Notes under the pieces: model-generated
What the model was told of the DNA's origin: nothing
The model's database searches: none
What the model saw: only the letters and a program-made list of their open reading frames with translations
NCBI GenBank assembly: GCA_916610825.1
Contig: OU744447.1
Span: 11,019,751 to 11,083,750 of the forward strand
Direction of reading: 5' to 3'
DNA: 64,000 nt
Source of the DNA: Haliclystus octoradiatus
Taxonomy: Eukaryota > Cnidaria > Staurozoa > Stauromedusae > Haliclystidae
Part shown: one piece after another, positions 10,694 to 23,300 of the stretch
Layout: every line of letters begins with the position of its first letter
Numbering within the stretch: the stretch's first letter is position 1
Position numbers and translations under genes: made by a program

Positions 10694-13600
10694 CTTATAT
10701 ATTTCAATTTTCAAGCATGCCCATGTTGTCGACGTAAGAACTACAAATTGAACAGCATGAACATTCACTTGTTCTTCTTCAAGGCGATGTAATACTATAG
10801 CACGTTGATCAGAACCACCGTGGAAAACCTACAAGGGAACATATATACTTACATAGGCAAATTCTTCATACGAGTGACTAGTGATTTACGCATCAATAAA
10901 CAAGGGTTACCCGCATTAAAGTGATACATATAAGTATAGCTTTTATCAGCCAGTGGATAACGTAGAACGTTTGTATCGTATCATTTGAAGTGACATCTAT
11001 AACAATTCCACTTCTAGATTGAGTCTTGTGAAGCATCCTCGGCAACAGATAGTGTTGACATCAGAAAATTTATTAATTATCGATGCATAGTACTATTATC
11101 ACCGAAGGTGCTGCTATCGGTTGCTTTGATATACCTAAAGGACATGCACTTTTCACTCAGACCAATGATGATAAATACCTACTATTGCCTCTCAGACATG
11201 ACACTGCAGATCTACTCGAGGTTTTGATCCCGCCTTATAATGTCATGATCTCCCTATCACCCTTGGATACGTTTTTTCGATCTTCCTTGTTCCCAAGTTT
11301 AGATATTGAGCTGGGCTTGAACAGGAATCTCCCTCGCTCCCGGCCTCGCTCCAACCTATTTTAGTGGTTTGTGTGTGTGTAATTTTACTTAACATCGTTT
11401 TCAATATGCGAAATACTTCTCGTTTACATTGTTACGATGGGTGAGTGTAAATAATTCACCAATAATACGGTAAAAACTTATTAAACTATAATAGCTTACA
11501 TGTGAATTGAACTATTAAACTTCTACTCTAGTAATTAGGATAATTATTAGGTTTCTAATTATTATTCTTACCAATACCCCTATCTATAAGAGCCTCAACA
11601 AATTTGAACAGGCTTCATGATAGACGGTCGTGAAAGACAAGGTGAAGCGACACACTGCAAGTACTGAAATGTACTCATGCATGCGCTATCATCATTACAA
11701 AATATGGTTTAGTTATTCATTGAGACAACGACAGGAAAGCCGAGTTGATGTAAGATCTAATTCTGATCTGTCATGTGATCTAGTCAGGGTGAAACATATT
11801 ATAGTGATTTTATAAATAAGATCGTTATTGTAGACATTACAATTCACAATCAATACCTTAACTCGATTGTCTCCTGGGCTTTTGTAAGATATGAATTCTC
11901 CATCAACTGTCTTCTGTATTCTTATCAAAAATGAATGCGTCATGTAAGCCGAGGTTATGCAGCCTTGTACAGCAAAGGCAATGAAATCAATGGGGTTATC
12001 CGTAAAGGAAACCTATAGCAACGACAAAAAACGCTCATATATGTTTGCGTTAGGGCATAAAGAGCTGATTTTATCTATACGATTTCATAAGAAAGTGTTT
12101 GATATGCACCTATGGTACTAATCATCAAAACTTGTTAAGAAAGCTCAATACTCATGGTTTTATAAGCCTGAGACCGTCAATTATTGGGGTTTGCCAACTT
12201 TTCTCATGTTTATAGTTTAAATGAAATTATTTCTTAGTTATTTTCCTGAAATACTTACTTAAATTGACTTAATTGAACTGCCATGTATATCTTGACTATT
12301 TGATATTTAAATGATTAATTAAAACATTAGTTAAAAGAAGCTGTTATCTGAATAGCCAAGAGGAGACTGAGGAGGTATGACAGACCATATAAACACAGAG
12401 GTTATAATAAATTCCCAAAATGTAGAATGTGTTTTAAAATCTAATTTTAATTTTTAAAACCCAAACAATTTGACATTATAAATAAGCAATTATTTTAAAG
12501 GAGGTAGATGAGAAACTTAAGAGGGAAGAGTGTATGTATAATAGTATTTAATTATTTATGTCCTATCAGATTTCTATAGCCTGCTCGCAGGCAATGTTAA
12601 TCCGTGTATATAATTTGATTATAGCTCTATGGAAGTCCGAATATCTGTTCAAGATTTTCGACCTCGAAAAGAGAATGATTGCTTTCCACTGTCTTTGAAC
12701 AGTGTAATTTCATAACAATATGTATTAAATCACCTGCAGATGATCATGATCTCCACTAACATATTTGCGAACCCACCATCCATAATCGGAAGTATGTAGA
12801 CGAGCAAATTTTGCTTTTGTTGGCTGATACGTTGCTGTAAATGCTGAATCTGGAATAGTACCATTTTCAATTCCAATTGGTTCAAGCAACGGTTCGTCAT
12901 CTAAGAGTAAACAATGCAAAGTCAATCAGTATTATGTTTGTTTGTTCCTTTGTTTCAGTGTTAACTTTATTTGGAATCGAAACAATGACAGGTAGGTGCA
13001 CTTTAGGCACCTGTTTTACACTGCATTGAATTTAATGTATCATAAAACTAGCCATATTTGGAAAAAGGGAAATAAATAAAATTCTAAAATGATTAACAAA
13101 AGAAAGTTTAATACAAAAGGATCTATCCCTGATCTATTTAAAGGGTGCACTGCAAATTCCTCCTCGGTTATTATAGGACAATAAAGGTGTCTTTCAGGAA
13201 GTACTACTGAGTCGGAGTTGAATAAAATTGTAATTAGAATAAACCCATGAAAAGCTTTTTTATCAATATTTTTTTCAATAGAGATATTTTTTATTTAAAT
13301 ATGTTCCAGTTTCTTTCTGCAATCATTTACAAATTAAGCAGCAAAGTTCTAAATCTATCTGTTGTTGGATTGTGGTAACCATCCCATACTTAAAAGTATC
13401 TCGTTAAACCGATAATATACCTTTTACCATAAACTAATCTTGATCGATATGCTCTTGCCAGCAAGTGGTTTATTCTTTGCTTATGTGTGTCATTAGTTAG
13501 CCGCTCCCATGCTGGTAGAGAGTACATTATATGTGGCCAAAACCCAAAAGTATGTTTTTAATAACATTTTTGTTATGTTAGGTGCATTATATTTACTTGC

Positions 13601-16600
13601 GTCTCGTATAAAAAACAATGCAACAGATAACATGTGACATTGATGATTACATGTATATAGCATGTTGCTGGATAATTTTTGATTTAATTTGAATTTTATT
13701 ATTTTTTCTAATAAAAAGATGTACCAATATTTTATAATGGTAATTTACATGTTTAAAATCTGAAATAATTTTTATTTATGAAATATATTTTAAAAAGTGA
13801 CGAAGTATATATATCTTCAATTGATGATCATCATTATTCTACAGGGTCCAGAACTTCAAGAAGAAAAATTCCATTAAATATTTAAAAGTGAAACTATAAG
13901 TCCTCATGATTTGTGAGAAGGTATGTAAAGTAATATTTTACAGCAGGCATACACACAAACAGGCTACAATAAAATAGCATTTTCATATAACTTATTTGTA
14001 ATAACATTAAATCGAGGGCAACAGTAGTGCTGTCTTCATTTAATTTAATCTAACGGTTTCGGTCATCGCTGTCACCATTTTGAAGATGAAAAGAAATTTT
14101 TAACTCGGGCTTACCAAGAGGATTCAGGAAATATCTTTTCTTACTATGTTACTTGCGCCTTGTTTTTAAAAGCCTACTAAATAATAATGTGAAACTCTTT
14201 CTTTAACATACTACTTTTTTTAATATTATTAAAACAATTAAAATTATAACGACTAATATAAAAATTTGAAAGATACGTTTAATGTTCTATAAAAATACGT
14301 TTAATGTTATAGCTGGTGTGGATCCAAGGGGAGGGGGGCGCACGAAAGGTGCTCAAGCACCCGTCAGATTCCAAAGCTTTGATATTGCCTCAATGAAGTC
14401 ATTACTCATTGTTAAAACAGATAAACAAAGTAGACCACAGTTGCCATGATTAATAATTTAGTCTTCTTTCGCAACTATTGTTTGGATGCTATAGGCAGAC
14501 TGCATGCTAATGGCAGTCTTGATATCTCTCATGGTGGACAATATCATTGGCACATTGCACGATAGATAGCTTCCAATCAACAGCAAGAACTGAGCAGCTC
14601 TGAAAACCAACTAACCAAGCTGAGCCAAAAGATTGCCAGAACTGAGCACCTGTCAAAATGACTCATGTTTTCCCGTTAATCATTTTAGCCAATCACAGAT
14701 CTCTAATTTTTATATTTTAAAATTTTAGCACATTTCAGCCCATCTCGAATTTTGCTACCCTTCTCTTTTGATGCTTCGTGACGTTTCAAACGGGCAAATT
14801 CTCACGTGACAAATTTCGAACAGCTCAACAATGGCGTCCACAGAGTAATTCGAATTCAATTTCAGAAATTTCCAAGTGATTTTAAGAAATCTCCAGTTGA
14901 ATTACAGACAGATAATTACTTTAGAGACAACTGCCAATTACAAGTGTATCTGTCAATCATGAAGTTAATGAAAATTATACTTGAATGTGGATACAGGGAT
15001 CATAGTGAAATTAGCGGAGGCCCGGAGCGGATGAAGTAGATATTTTCTCGCTTATAGCCGTGGCTTTAGCAGCCATTAGACACTTTATAATGATATAAAA
15101 TCTGCATGTTATAAATGTACAACATTGAAGAATTAGCTGCTTACACGTGCACGTAATAAAAGTTTTCAAAATTTCGAAGCAAATTTCCATCAGCAAGTTA
15201 AATATATATATCTACATAGCGGACGTTGAGTAACGAAAATTTTGCAGCAAAATAACCACAATAATTTATTGCAACAAGACTTTCGTCAGTACTGAAACCC
15301 TCCTTTGAATCATTCTGATCGTTTTCATCATCCTTAGGCAGAGTGTTTCCAGTATATCCAAGGACATGTGTCCCATTAACAGAGATTTTTTCCGCATGCT
15401 TGTAGAGTACATGCATTCTGCATGTATTTTGAATATTTTTCATCCTAGTCACATAGACACGGGGCAATTGCAACTTGCATCTTTATTTTTAAAGGAATAG
15501 TCCAAGTGGAGCGGATGAGATAGCTTGGGTCATACATGCTCCAGATTACACATGAATGTACACTGACAGCTCGTATATGCATGCGTGCTTTTGAATATTT
15601 TGATTGAGCTGCTCTCAATCGAGCCAACTTGGCTCAGCCAAGTAGCCAAGCTCTTTTCTGGCGAGAAAGTCGCTAGCAGAGCCTTTAGTTTCTGAGCCAC
15701 TAAAAGAGAAATAAAGGTCTTAATTCTGTTTGCATTGTTGTGGCAGCTCTTCCAAATTTGTTTGTGTGATTATTTCTCATAACTCTTCAAGCCTTAGACC
15801 AGTACAATCCTGGAGAGCTGCATAATATTTGTAATAACAAAATTGGTTCAAAATCTAATTGGCTTAGAGGTACGACGTGCTGCAAGGCTAAAGCAACATA
15901 TCAACATAAAACAAAATCAGGCTAGAAAACAAAATAAACGCAATGGACGTTGCAATTCAATCTTGACGGAATGAGAATTTCAACTTTGATGATAAACTTC
16001 TCAAAAATATCAATTAAAATGTATATTATACACAAAAGGATTTTGATAACACCTAGCCTCGATAACACCTATCACAGAACAGTTTGACCGTGTGTCATAA
16101 TTTATTTCTCATAGAAGCTGCAATTATAATCAATTGCTTAATATACATATTGATAATATCATACCTTGACACGAATATTCATCTGGATGATTGCAGTCTG
16201 GTCGACATTTCATTAAAGGCTCTTTGCAAGCAGGATCACATCTTTCATACTGTCGGACGAAAGGAAGGAATATATACATTCAATATCAATCATACTGTGC
16301 TCAGGTGGAGTGCTCACATGGCCGACATGATCTGGCTAAAATCAATCACGAACGAGATTGCATATAATTTTAGTAGGATTCGAAATTAACTACAATATGA
16401 TATCGGGAATGGAATCAAATAAATGTTTCATAACTGTCAATTGAAGAACTTGAACTGGTAACGGGTGGAATAATAAGCTGATAGGAAATTAATTATTCAG
16501 AGATTGCATGGATTTCAGGCAGTGATGTGTATTGCAAATTATATGTGACTATCAAAGAAAATTTTCCAATTATCAAAGAATTACATTATGAAAAATCTTA

Positions 16601-18215
16601 ACATACTAGCAATGAGTGTAGGTCCACTGGTCCAGCCCTGGACATAAAGTGACAATAAATTTCAGATTACTAAATGGCAAAATTATTTGATCATTTATTA
16701 CACAATGCCGACATTTAAAATGTAAGTCCTTGCGTTTAAGAAATCTAAAAAATGAACCGATCGTCTAAACAAACTTGGTTTTGTCCTACTTTTTGAATAG
16801 CGTTAGCCGGAACTTGATCTTATAGTATGCTCTTCAACAAATAGTATAGACACATCACAAGTCAATATTATACCTTAATCAGCCAAATTTATATTTTATA
16901 TTATACTAGCAATGAATCTCTCTCGTTGCAGGCTAATTTAGTTTTACACCTGAGTTTACAGTAAATAAATTGTTGAGAAAATGTATATTAGCTATTTTGT
17001 CGTTACGTATAGCTGGATCACAGTCCAGGAAAAAGGTATACTTTCTTTCGATGCGAGAAACAGAAAGCAAAATCTAAAACACGAAGGCCGTCATTACGAG
17101 ACTCACATCCGCCCGCTAGACTATCAGCATCTGAAAGTGTGAAAATCTTTAACTTGGCAAATACAGTGAGATCATATGAAACATGAAAGGAAGTTTATTA
17201 CTTTAAAACAATGTCAGAAAATCATAATTTTCATACCACGAATCTATTACTTTACAATGCTCGGCATAAAGTTTTGCATAACCAATCTCGATAACTGATT
17301 ATCTGTATTATTTCGCCAGTGAGACGTACATAAGTCGCGGACGGATCACAATTAAATGTAGACATATAGATATAATTTATTAAGAAACCAACACTATTAT
17401 TTACTAGAGGGATAACTTGAATTTTATTGCAAACGGTTATGGCAAAAACCTAAACATGCTATCACACTGACACTATACAATAGATGACTGACTAAAGATA
17501 AATACCATATAATTAGCATATATACTTATTCTTATAGTAGGCACATTTTATAGATCAACCCGTTATCTTGCCATCTTACTTTTCTGACATCTTATATTTG
17601 GTAAATATTAAAAAGTAATCTAACTACAATATACAGCCCAATATAGTTTATAAAGAGGATTATAAACTAAAATAAGTCAATTATTAATTATTACTAAGTA
17701 ATTTATAAGTATTAACTAAAAATTAAGCTAAAATTTTCCAAACAAATTTTATTTCAAGAAAAATTGAATTCCAACTGTGATACAAAGCATACCCGATGAA
17801 ATAAAAATACTGTATAGCTTACATAAGGATTTTCATATCCACTCGCGTCAAAGTATTTCCAACCATGTTTACCTTCTAAATACTCAAATCCTTTGTCTTC
17901 CAATGTAAATTGTAGTAATTGACAATTAATTTCGGGATATTCTACGATATAATTCCAATTAAAAGCAACACAGTTCGATGTTTCTAAACATTGATCTCCA
18001 CAACGCATGCGTAAAGGAACAGATACTGCAGTCAATTCTGATTCTCTAACTTTAAGCCGATGTTCGATTTCTTGTAGCTTCCAGATGGCTTCTCTTTTGC
18101 AAAGACCACGATAAAGATTATAATGCTTACATATAACTTCATTTGGTTGTAAAATGAATAATACTAATAATAAACTAACTGTGTTTAACTTAATCATAGC
18201 TTTTGAACCAGCCAT
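10694..18215 (-). CDS. Secreted PAN/apple + Cys-rich + discoidin protein, gene A
   Basis: Coding exons in order: 17823-18215, 16165-16249, 12734-12900, 11857-12012, 10694-10828 (phases 0,1,0,0; 312 codons). Exon 1 has a hydrophobic signal peptide (residues 7-29), then a PAN/apple-like module with five Cys including RCGDQCLETSNC and NCQLL, ending GYENPY. Exon 2 is a 28-residue Cys-rich module, CDPACKEPLMKCRPDC...YSC. Exons 3-5 form an F5/8 type C domain: EPIGIENGTIPDSAFTA, a GWW turn, HLQ, NPIDFIAFAVQG, a DGEFISY strand and a final VLHRLEEE...CLKIEIYK. Discoidin domains bind carbohydrate or phospholipid and PAN modules bind protein or sugar, so an extracellular adhesion or lectin role is inferred. 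The end of the gene is uncertain. An upstream in-frame Met lies six residues before the alternative start MIKLN. Confidence 0.85.
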
Positions 18216-18423
18216 TCGGGATCAGTTAACGATAATGAAAGTGAAATATAATAGGTTTGCAAATCATGTAAAATGTACCTGCTCTTTCTCCAGAAAGATC
18301 AGAGGGGAAATATTAATTATTCACAATGATTTATCAATCATATAGTAAACAATTGTTTTTATTTTGAATGAAGGTGAGAGATTTTGTCCTGTTTTAAAAT
18401 ATATCATAGCTGAACGAGGCTAG

Positions 18424-18808
18424 TAGTAGTATAGGCAGTCACATTATAGGAATGTGCCGTCCCTCTTACGCCTTACATATTTGCTACACAAAGAACGCCA
18501 CAAAACACGGTCAGGCACGGCTGACAAAGAAACCTTTAAATAACACAATTCACGATACAAAACATTATGAAAAGATACTACTCTACCATAGCCCCGTCGA
18601 AGCATCTCCTTTGGTTGCCAATGAAGGATGTCATGCAGCGGTTGAGGGGCATACGTCTTTGATCTTTCGATGTGACCTAAAAAAGACATCTGACGTTGGA
18701 GAGCAATAGCAGAGGCAGAAGGGGAAAGTTTTTTAAGTTTAGCAGTAGACAGTAAGTTGGGCCAATGTACTCCTAAAGCATGCCGAAGCATGGCGTCATA
18801 AGCAGAAT
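18424..18808 (-). mobile_element. 5'-truncated LINE, 3' end of the reverse transcriptase ORF
   Basis: Encodes the last 115 or so residues of the same non-LTR protein found at 22557-23834 (HALGVHWPNLLSTAKL ... KYVRRKRDGTFL stop), with only a few differences, and ends in the same (TAC)n tail. It is flanked by an 11-bp direct repeat, AACGAGGCTAG, at 18413-18423 and 18809-18819. It sits about 210 bp upstream of the gene A start codon, in the same orientation as gene A, so it could lie in that promoter region. Confidence 0.85.
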
Positions 18809-18819
18809 AACGAGGCTAG

Positions 18820-20307
18820 AATTTCATCAGATAGAGATATAGCAAAAGCCATGCGATTCTATATAACGAAACATAATTTCATAGTGAGTTGGTAAATTTA
18901 TAATAGGGAATTTTCCAACAGCTATATTGTAATGAGCGTTATCTACGTCACGACTGTATTATAATTAGCGACAGGAATATGGAAATTGTGAAATAGATAA
19001 TGATCAGGATGATGAGGTAAAAATATATCATTACAACTTTACCAAACAAAACAACTAGTTGTATTCGAGTATCTCTCCTCTATCCTTAACACGGCTACAC
19101 AATTAAACAAATGGAAAAATGTGAACAATTGAGGATCTATGTTTAAAAAATCAGGACTATAGATTACAGATACAATGTTAAATGAAACATAAAATTGTAA
19201 TAGCTAGAGATTCTGTTCATCAGAGTTACTGATTTATACAATTTTCAGCTCCAAATCCAGAATTAAAATGAAAGTGATAGAGAGACTTTATTTGGGATGA
19301 AGCTCCATTATCTCTGATTGAGCGTAGTGTGCAGTTAACCATGCTGGAAGCAAAATGTTTTGCTTGAAAAACTTCCACGATATACATGACTAGTACATGG
19401 ACACTCCAGGTGAAGCATCTTAATTGCCTTTCTTCTATAATAGAAAATTTCATGAAAAATTCAAAGATCAATAGAGATATACATGTTTAGTATGTAGAAA
19501 TACGACAGACTCTACTATGTATAAAGCCATCATCTTGAAGCCAGCTAAGCCTTAAGGAACGTGTTACGACAACATAATACTATTTTTTGGTAACATTCCA
19601 GGAATGTTAAAATTCTCCGGATCCCTTTTCTAAAGATAATTAAAGTAGCTGCATGTAGTATTCATTCTGTAATTTCATTTTTGGGTATCGTAGAGAAAAC
19701 AATGAGAGTCTTATGTAGTATGAATGGTTATGATTATGAGAAGAGGACATGACCTTGTTGTAATGACTTATTATTAGCCAGTCACAAGTTGGATAATGGA
19801 TAGTACATGTAGTATAGATGCGAGTATATTCGCTATACAAAAAGTTCCACAACGAACAACGTCCCCTAAGATCGTACTTTTGTTTGAAAAATTACTTCGA
19901 AAGATTAAACCGTTTGTATATTATCTCCTCGAATTTTGAACAGATACTTTTGAAAGATTGAAATATTAAGGCGTATATCGTATATATGAGATCGCACGAA
20001 TGACAAGTGAAGGTTGCCTCTCAAAACAAACTCCTCAATCAAAATTTCAGATAGCTGCATCAAGTCTATTGGATTTTGAAAAATATCTTGACAGCTTCCT
20101 CATCCCAAAGATATCGTAGCTGAAAGTCAAAATTCAACATTTATTGCTCCAAAATCGCTAGCATGGTGCCTAAATAGTACCCCAAAAATGCGACGCTCTC
20201 GTATAGCGCCTATATTGAAGTGGTCATCCCGGATTGATGATACACGTCATTTGCTAACTAACATTTTTGCTTATGTTAACATCATCTACTACCAATCGTA
20301 CACATAC
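18820..20307. other. Intergenic between genes A and B
   Basis: No exon can be supported. A missing 3' exon of gene B would have to lie here. One open stretch at 19226-19430 follows a TTATAG acceptor but in the wrong phase (1) and without a recognisable domain. Confidence 0.4.
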
Positions 20308-23300
20308 CTTATAAATTTCTACCTTGAGACATGCGTAGTTCGTTGAATGTATCACTTTAAATTGAACACCAGCAACATTCGTTTGCTCTTCTTCCAAGCG
20401 ATGCAAAACGATTTCATATTGATCAGATCCACCGTAAAACGTCTAAAAATGCAACCATGACAACCATCTTTAAAATCAATTTATCACATCTGGAAGCAGT
20501 GAAAGGATACTTAGACAACTAACTAAATTACGTTAAGGGGCCGTAATACTTCCAGAAGATGTATATACCATCTACATATAAGGTTACACGAAGAATAACC
20601 GACTTTGAAACCCATATAGAAATAAAAATGTGGCTTATAGTTTTTATCGGTCTACTGTTTGATTTTCAGCTCAAATTTTCTAGCAAAATATTGGCAAATA
20701 TTGAATTTGTAGAATTAAATATTCATTCTCTTACAAATTTGAAAAAATAATCAGTGAAAAATGATCATTTGGTCATTCGTAGGTGACTCCAAATGAAAAG
20801 CATTAACAATACCTTAAATTCGCGTATTTCTCCAGGTATTTTGTAAATAATGAAATCTTCATCACCACTTTTAAGTGTGGCCAACTTGAAAGAGTAAACC
20901 CAATACTTGGAAGCAGAAAAACAACCCTGGACTGCAAAGGCAACAAAGTCGATTGGATTTTCAACAAAGTTAATCTGCAAATCAAACACAAAATATTTCA
21001 TTGAGAAATTTTGAGACACAGATGAATATATACAGCAAGGTAATAAGGACAGAGTATATGTCTTGCAAGCAGGCATCAGAGTATATTGCAACCATAAAAT
21101 ATGATAGATACGACCAGATTTACGCTAAAATGAGAACATAGGTCAACTGAATGGTGTGGTGAATCCTCACAAAATTGAACTGGAATGGATAAAATAAAGT
21201 TAAATTAATATGAACTAATAATTAAAACGCAACCAGCTATATTACGGTGGACCCCTTGAAGGTTTTGCTAGCAGTTGATAAATTTACTTAAAAATTGAAT
21301 CAACGTTATTGTAGCTTAATCATCCCAAATACTCCGAGAAAAATCAAATCACCTGTAAATAGTCTTCGTCTCCGTAATTGTAGCTCCTCCATCCAACTGC
21401 TACCATATTTAGCCGTGCAGCTGGTGCATATCCTGGGCTTTTATTGGCTGTGAAAGCAGAATCTGGTATGCTTCCATTCTCAATTCCAATTGGTTCTAGC
21501 AATGGCTCGATATCTGCAAGGAGATCATTAACATGATTGATGATTTGTATTCTCGACACAGTTATGGCTCTCAGGTCAACTCTTCTGTAAAAATTTTATA
21601 TTTGCTTGAATTTAAAATGAGATTTCTGTTAAATTAGTGAGTAATAACCATATGAAAATTACAGAGATGTTCAAACTTATAAAATTATATGAACTATATA
21701 AAACCGTATTTCTATTATAGCTATATGAATAAACTAAACCACGTATACAATTAACTGTACTTAGACGGTTTAAGTAGCCTATGCAATCAGCATTATTATA
21801 CACTGCTTTTTTACCTTGACATGAATATTCATCTGGATGATTGCAGTCTGGTCGACATCTCATTAAAGGTTCTGTGCAAGCAGGCTGACATCTTTCATAC
21901 TGACGGGAAATGATAATGAAATGAAATATTTTGTTTTAATAAAAATACTACTTATTACCAGCGTTCTATAGGCTCCTCTATCGTGCTCTGACGCATGCAT
22001 TATTGCTCTTATTGTTACATATTATTCATATATAGATGTATAGATACATAGTAAATATTTCGTTTTAAAAGGTAATACAGTAGTATTTGTACTCGATATT
22101 CTACAAAACTTATATAGTCAAAATTTATGGTCTGTTTTCATTTTCTGATTTGTTTCCGCAGTTTAAGATCATGACAGCACTATAGACTGATTGTACTAGC
22201 AGCACTGGATTAACTCTGCTTTTCCTATGATGTTCATAACCATCTTCATGGTTAATGATTCATGCTGAAATGATGTATTGCCCATTATTATGTGTTATTG
22301 ATACCGAGGAGTGTATACTTTACTACCACGTTATACTTAGCAAACTAACTTTCCCAAATCATTATAACACGTATTAGTAAATAATGAAATACTGCTTACA
22401 CAGTTAAATTTAATGTGTTTATGTAATGTTAACGAGAGCAATATATTCTTACTATAGTTTTACTCACGTAAGGATTTTCATATCCACTCGCGTCAAAGTA
22501 TTTCCAACCATGTTTACTTTCTAAATTTTCAAACCCTTTATCTTCTAATGTAGATTAATAATAATAAGATTCTACATAAAAGGCTGGCGTCAGTAATTGA
22601 CCCATATTTAAGATACAATCAAAATGGTGGCAGGAATAGCCGGTCAACCTTAGGCCAAATTCTATCAGCTAGGATATTGTTAGAAGGCTGTAGGACTCAT
22701 CAAAAAGACATTGTTGCAATTTTTATTGACTTCAAAAAGGCCTTTGACTCTGTGTTAAGATGCAGAATCCCAGAAATATTAGATTTCTATAATGTACCTA
22801 TTGTTCTTATCGATGCTATTATGTCCTTTTATTCTTCTACTTCGGCTTTTGTTAGAACTCACTATGGTGATACTGATGATTTCCCGACAGCTTGTGGCGT
22901 ACTACAGGGTGACACATTGTCCCCTTTTTTATTTACACTATTTATCGATTATGTTTTTCGTATTTCATGTCCTGACTCTTCCGGTTTTATCCTTGATCGT
23001 CGTAGGTCTTCACGTCATCCAGAGCGCAGCGTATCGGACCTCTCATTCGTTGACGATATTGCTATCTTAACAAATAGCATATCTGAAGCACAACAGCTTC
23101 TTGATGAAGTTGAACGGGTTGGTAAAACGGTAGGCTTGACAATTAACACGACTAAGACGAAATTTATTGCTTTAGGCATAAAACAGGCACATCTTGCTAC
23201 ATCTAATGGTGACATAGAACGTGTAGATTCGTTCAAGTACCTAGGTTCTGTACTTCCATCTTCTTCAGATGATTTAACACAACGTAGAGGCCAGGCTTGG

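Noticed and set aside
11083..11364. 93-residue + strand frame within gene A
   Set aside because: It lies antisense in an intron and has no recognisable domain.
14806..15473. Open frames in intron 2 of gene A (14806-15039 on +, 15198-15473 on -)
   Set aside because: No domain, splice signals or repeat relatives seen; they could be chance or remnants of an unknown element.
19226..19471. Possible 3' exon of gene B
   Set aside because: The acceptor gives phase 1 whereas the upstream exon ends in phase 0, and no similarity to the candidate ends of A or C.
18413..22436. Shared AACGAG at both LINE insertion sites as a target motif
   Set aside because: Relative to the LINE orientation the motif lies on opposite ends in the two cases, so it is probably coincidence.
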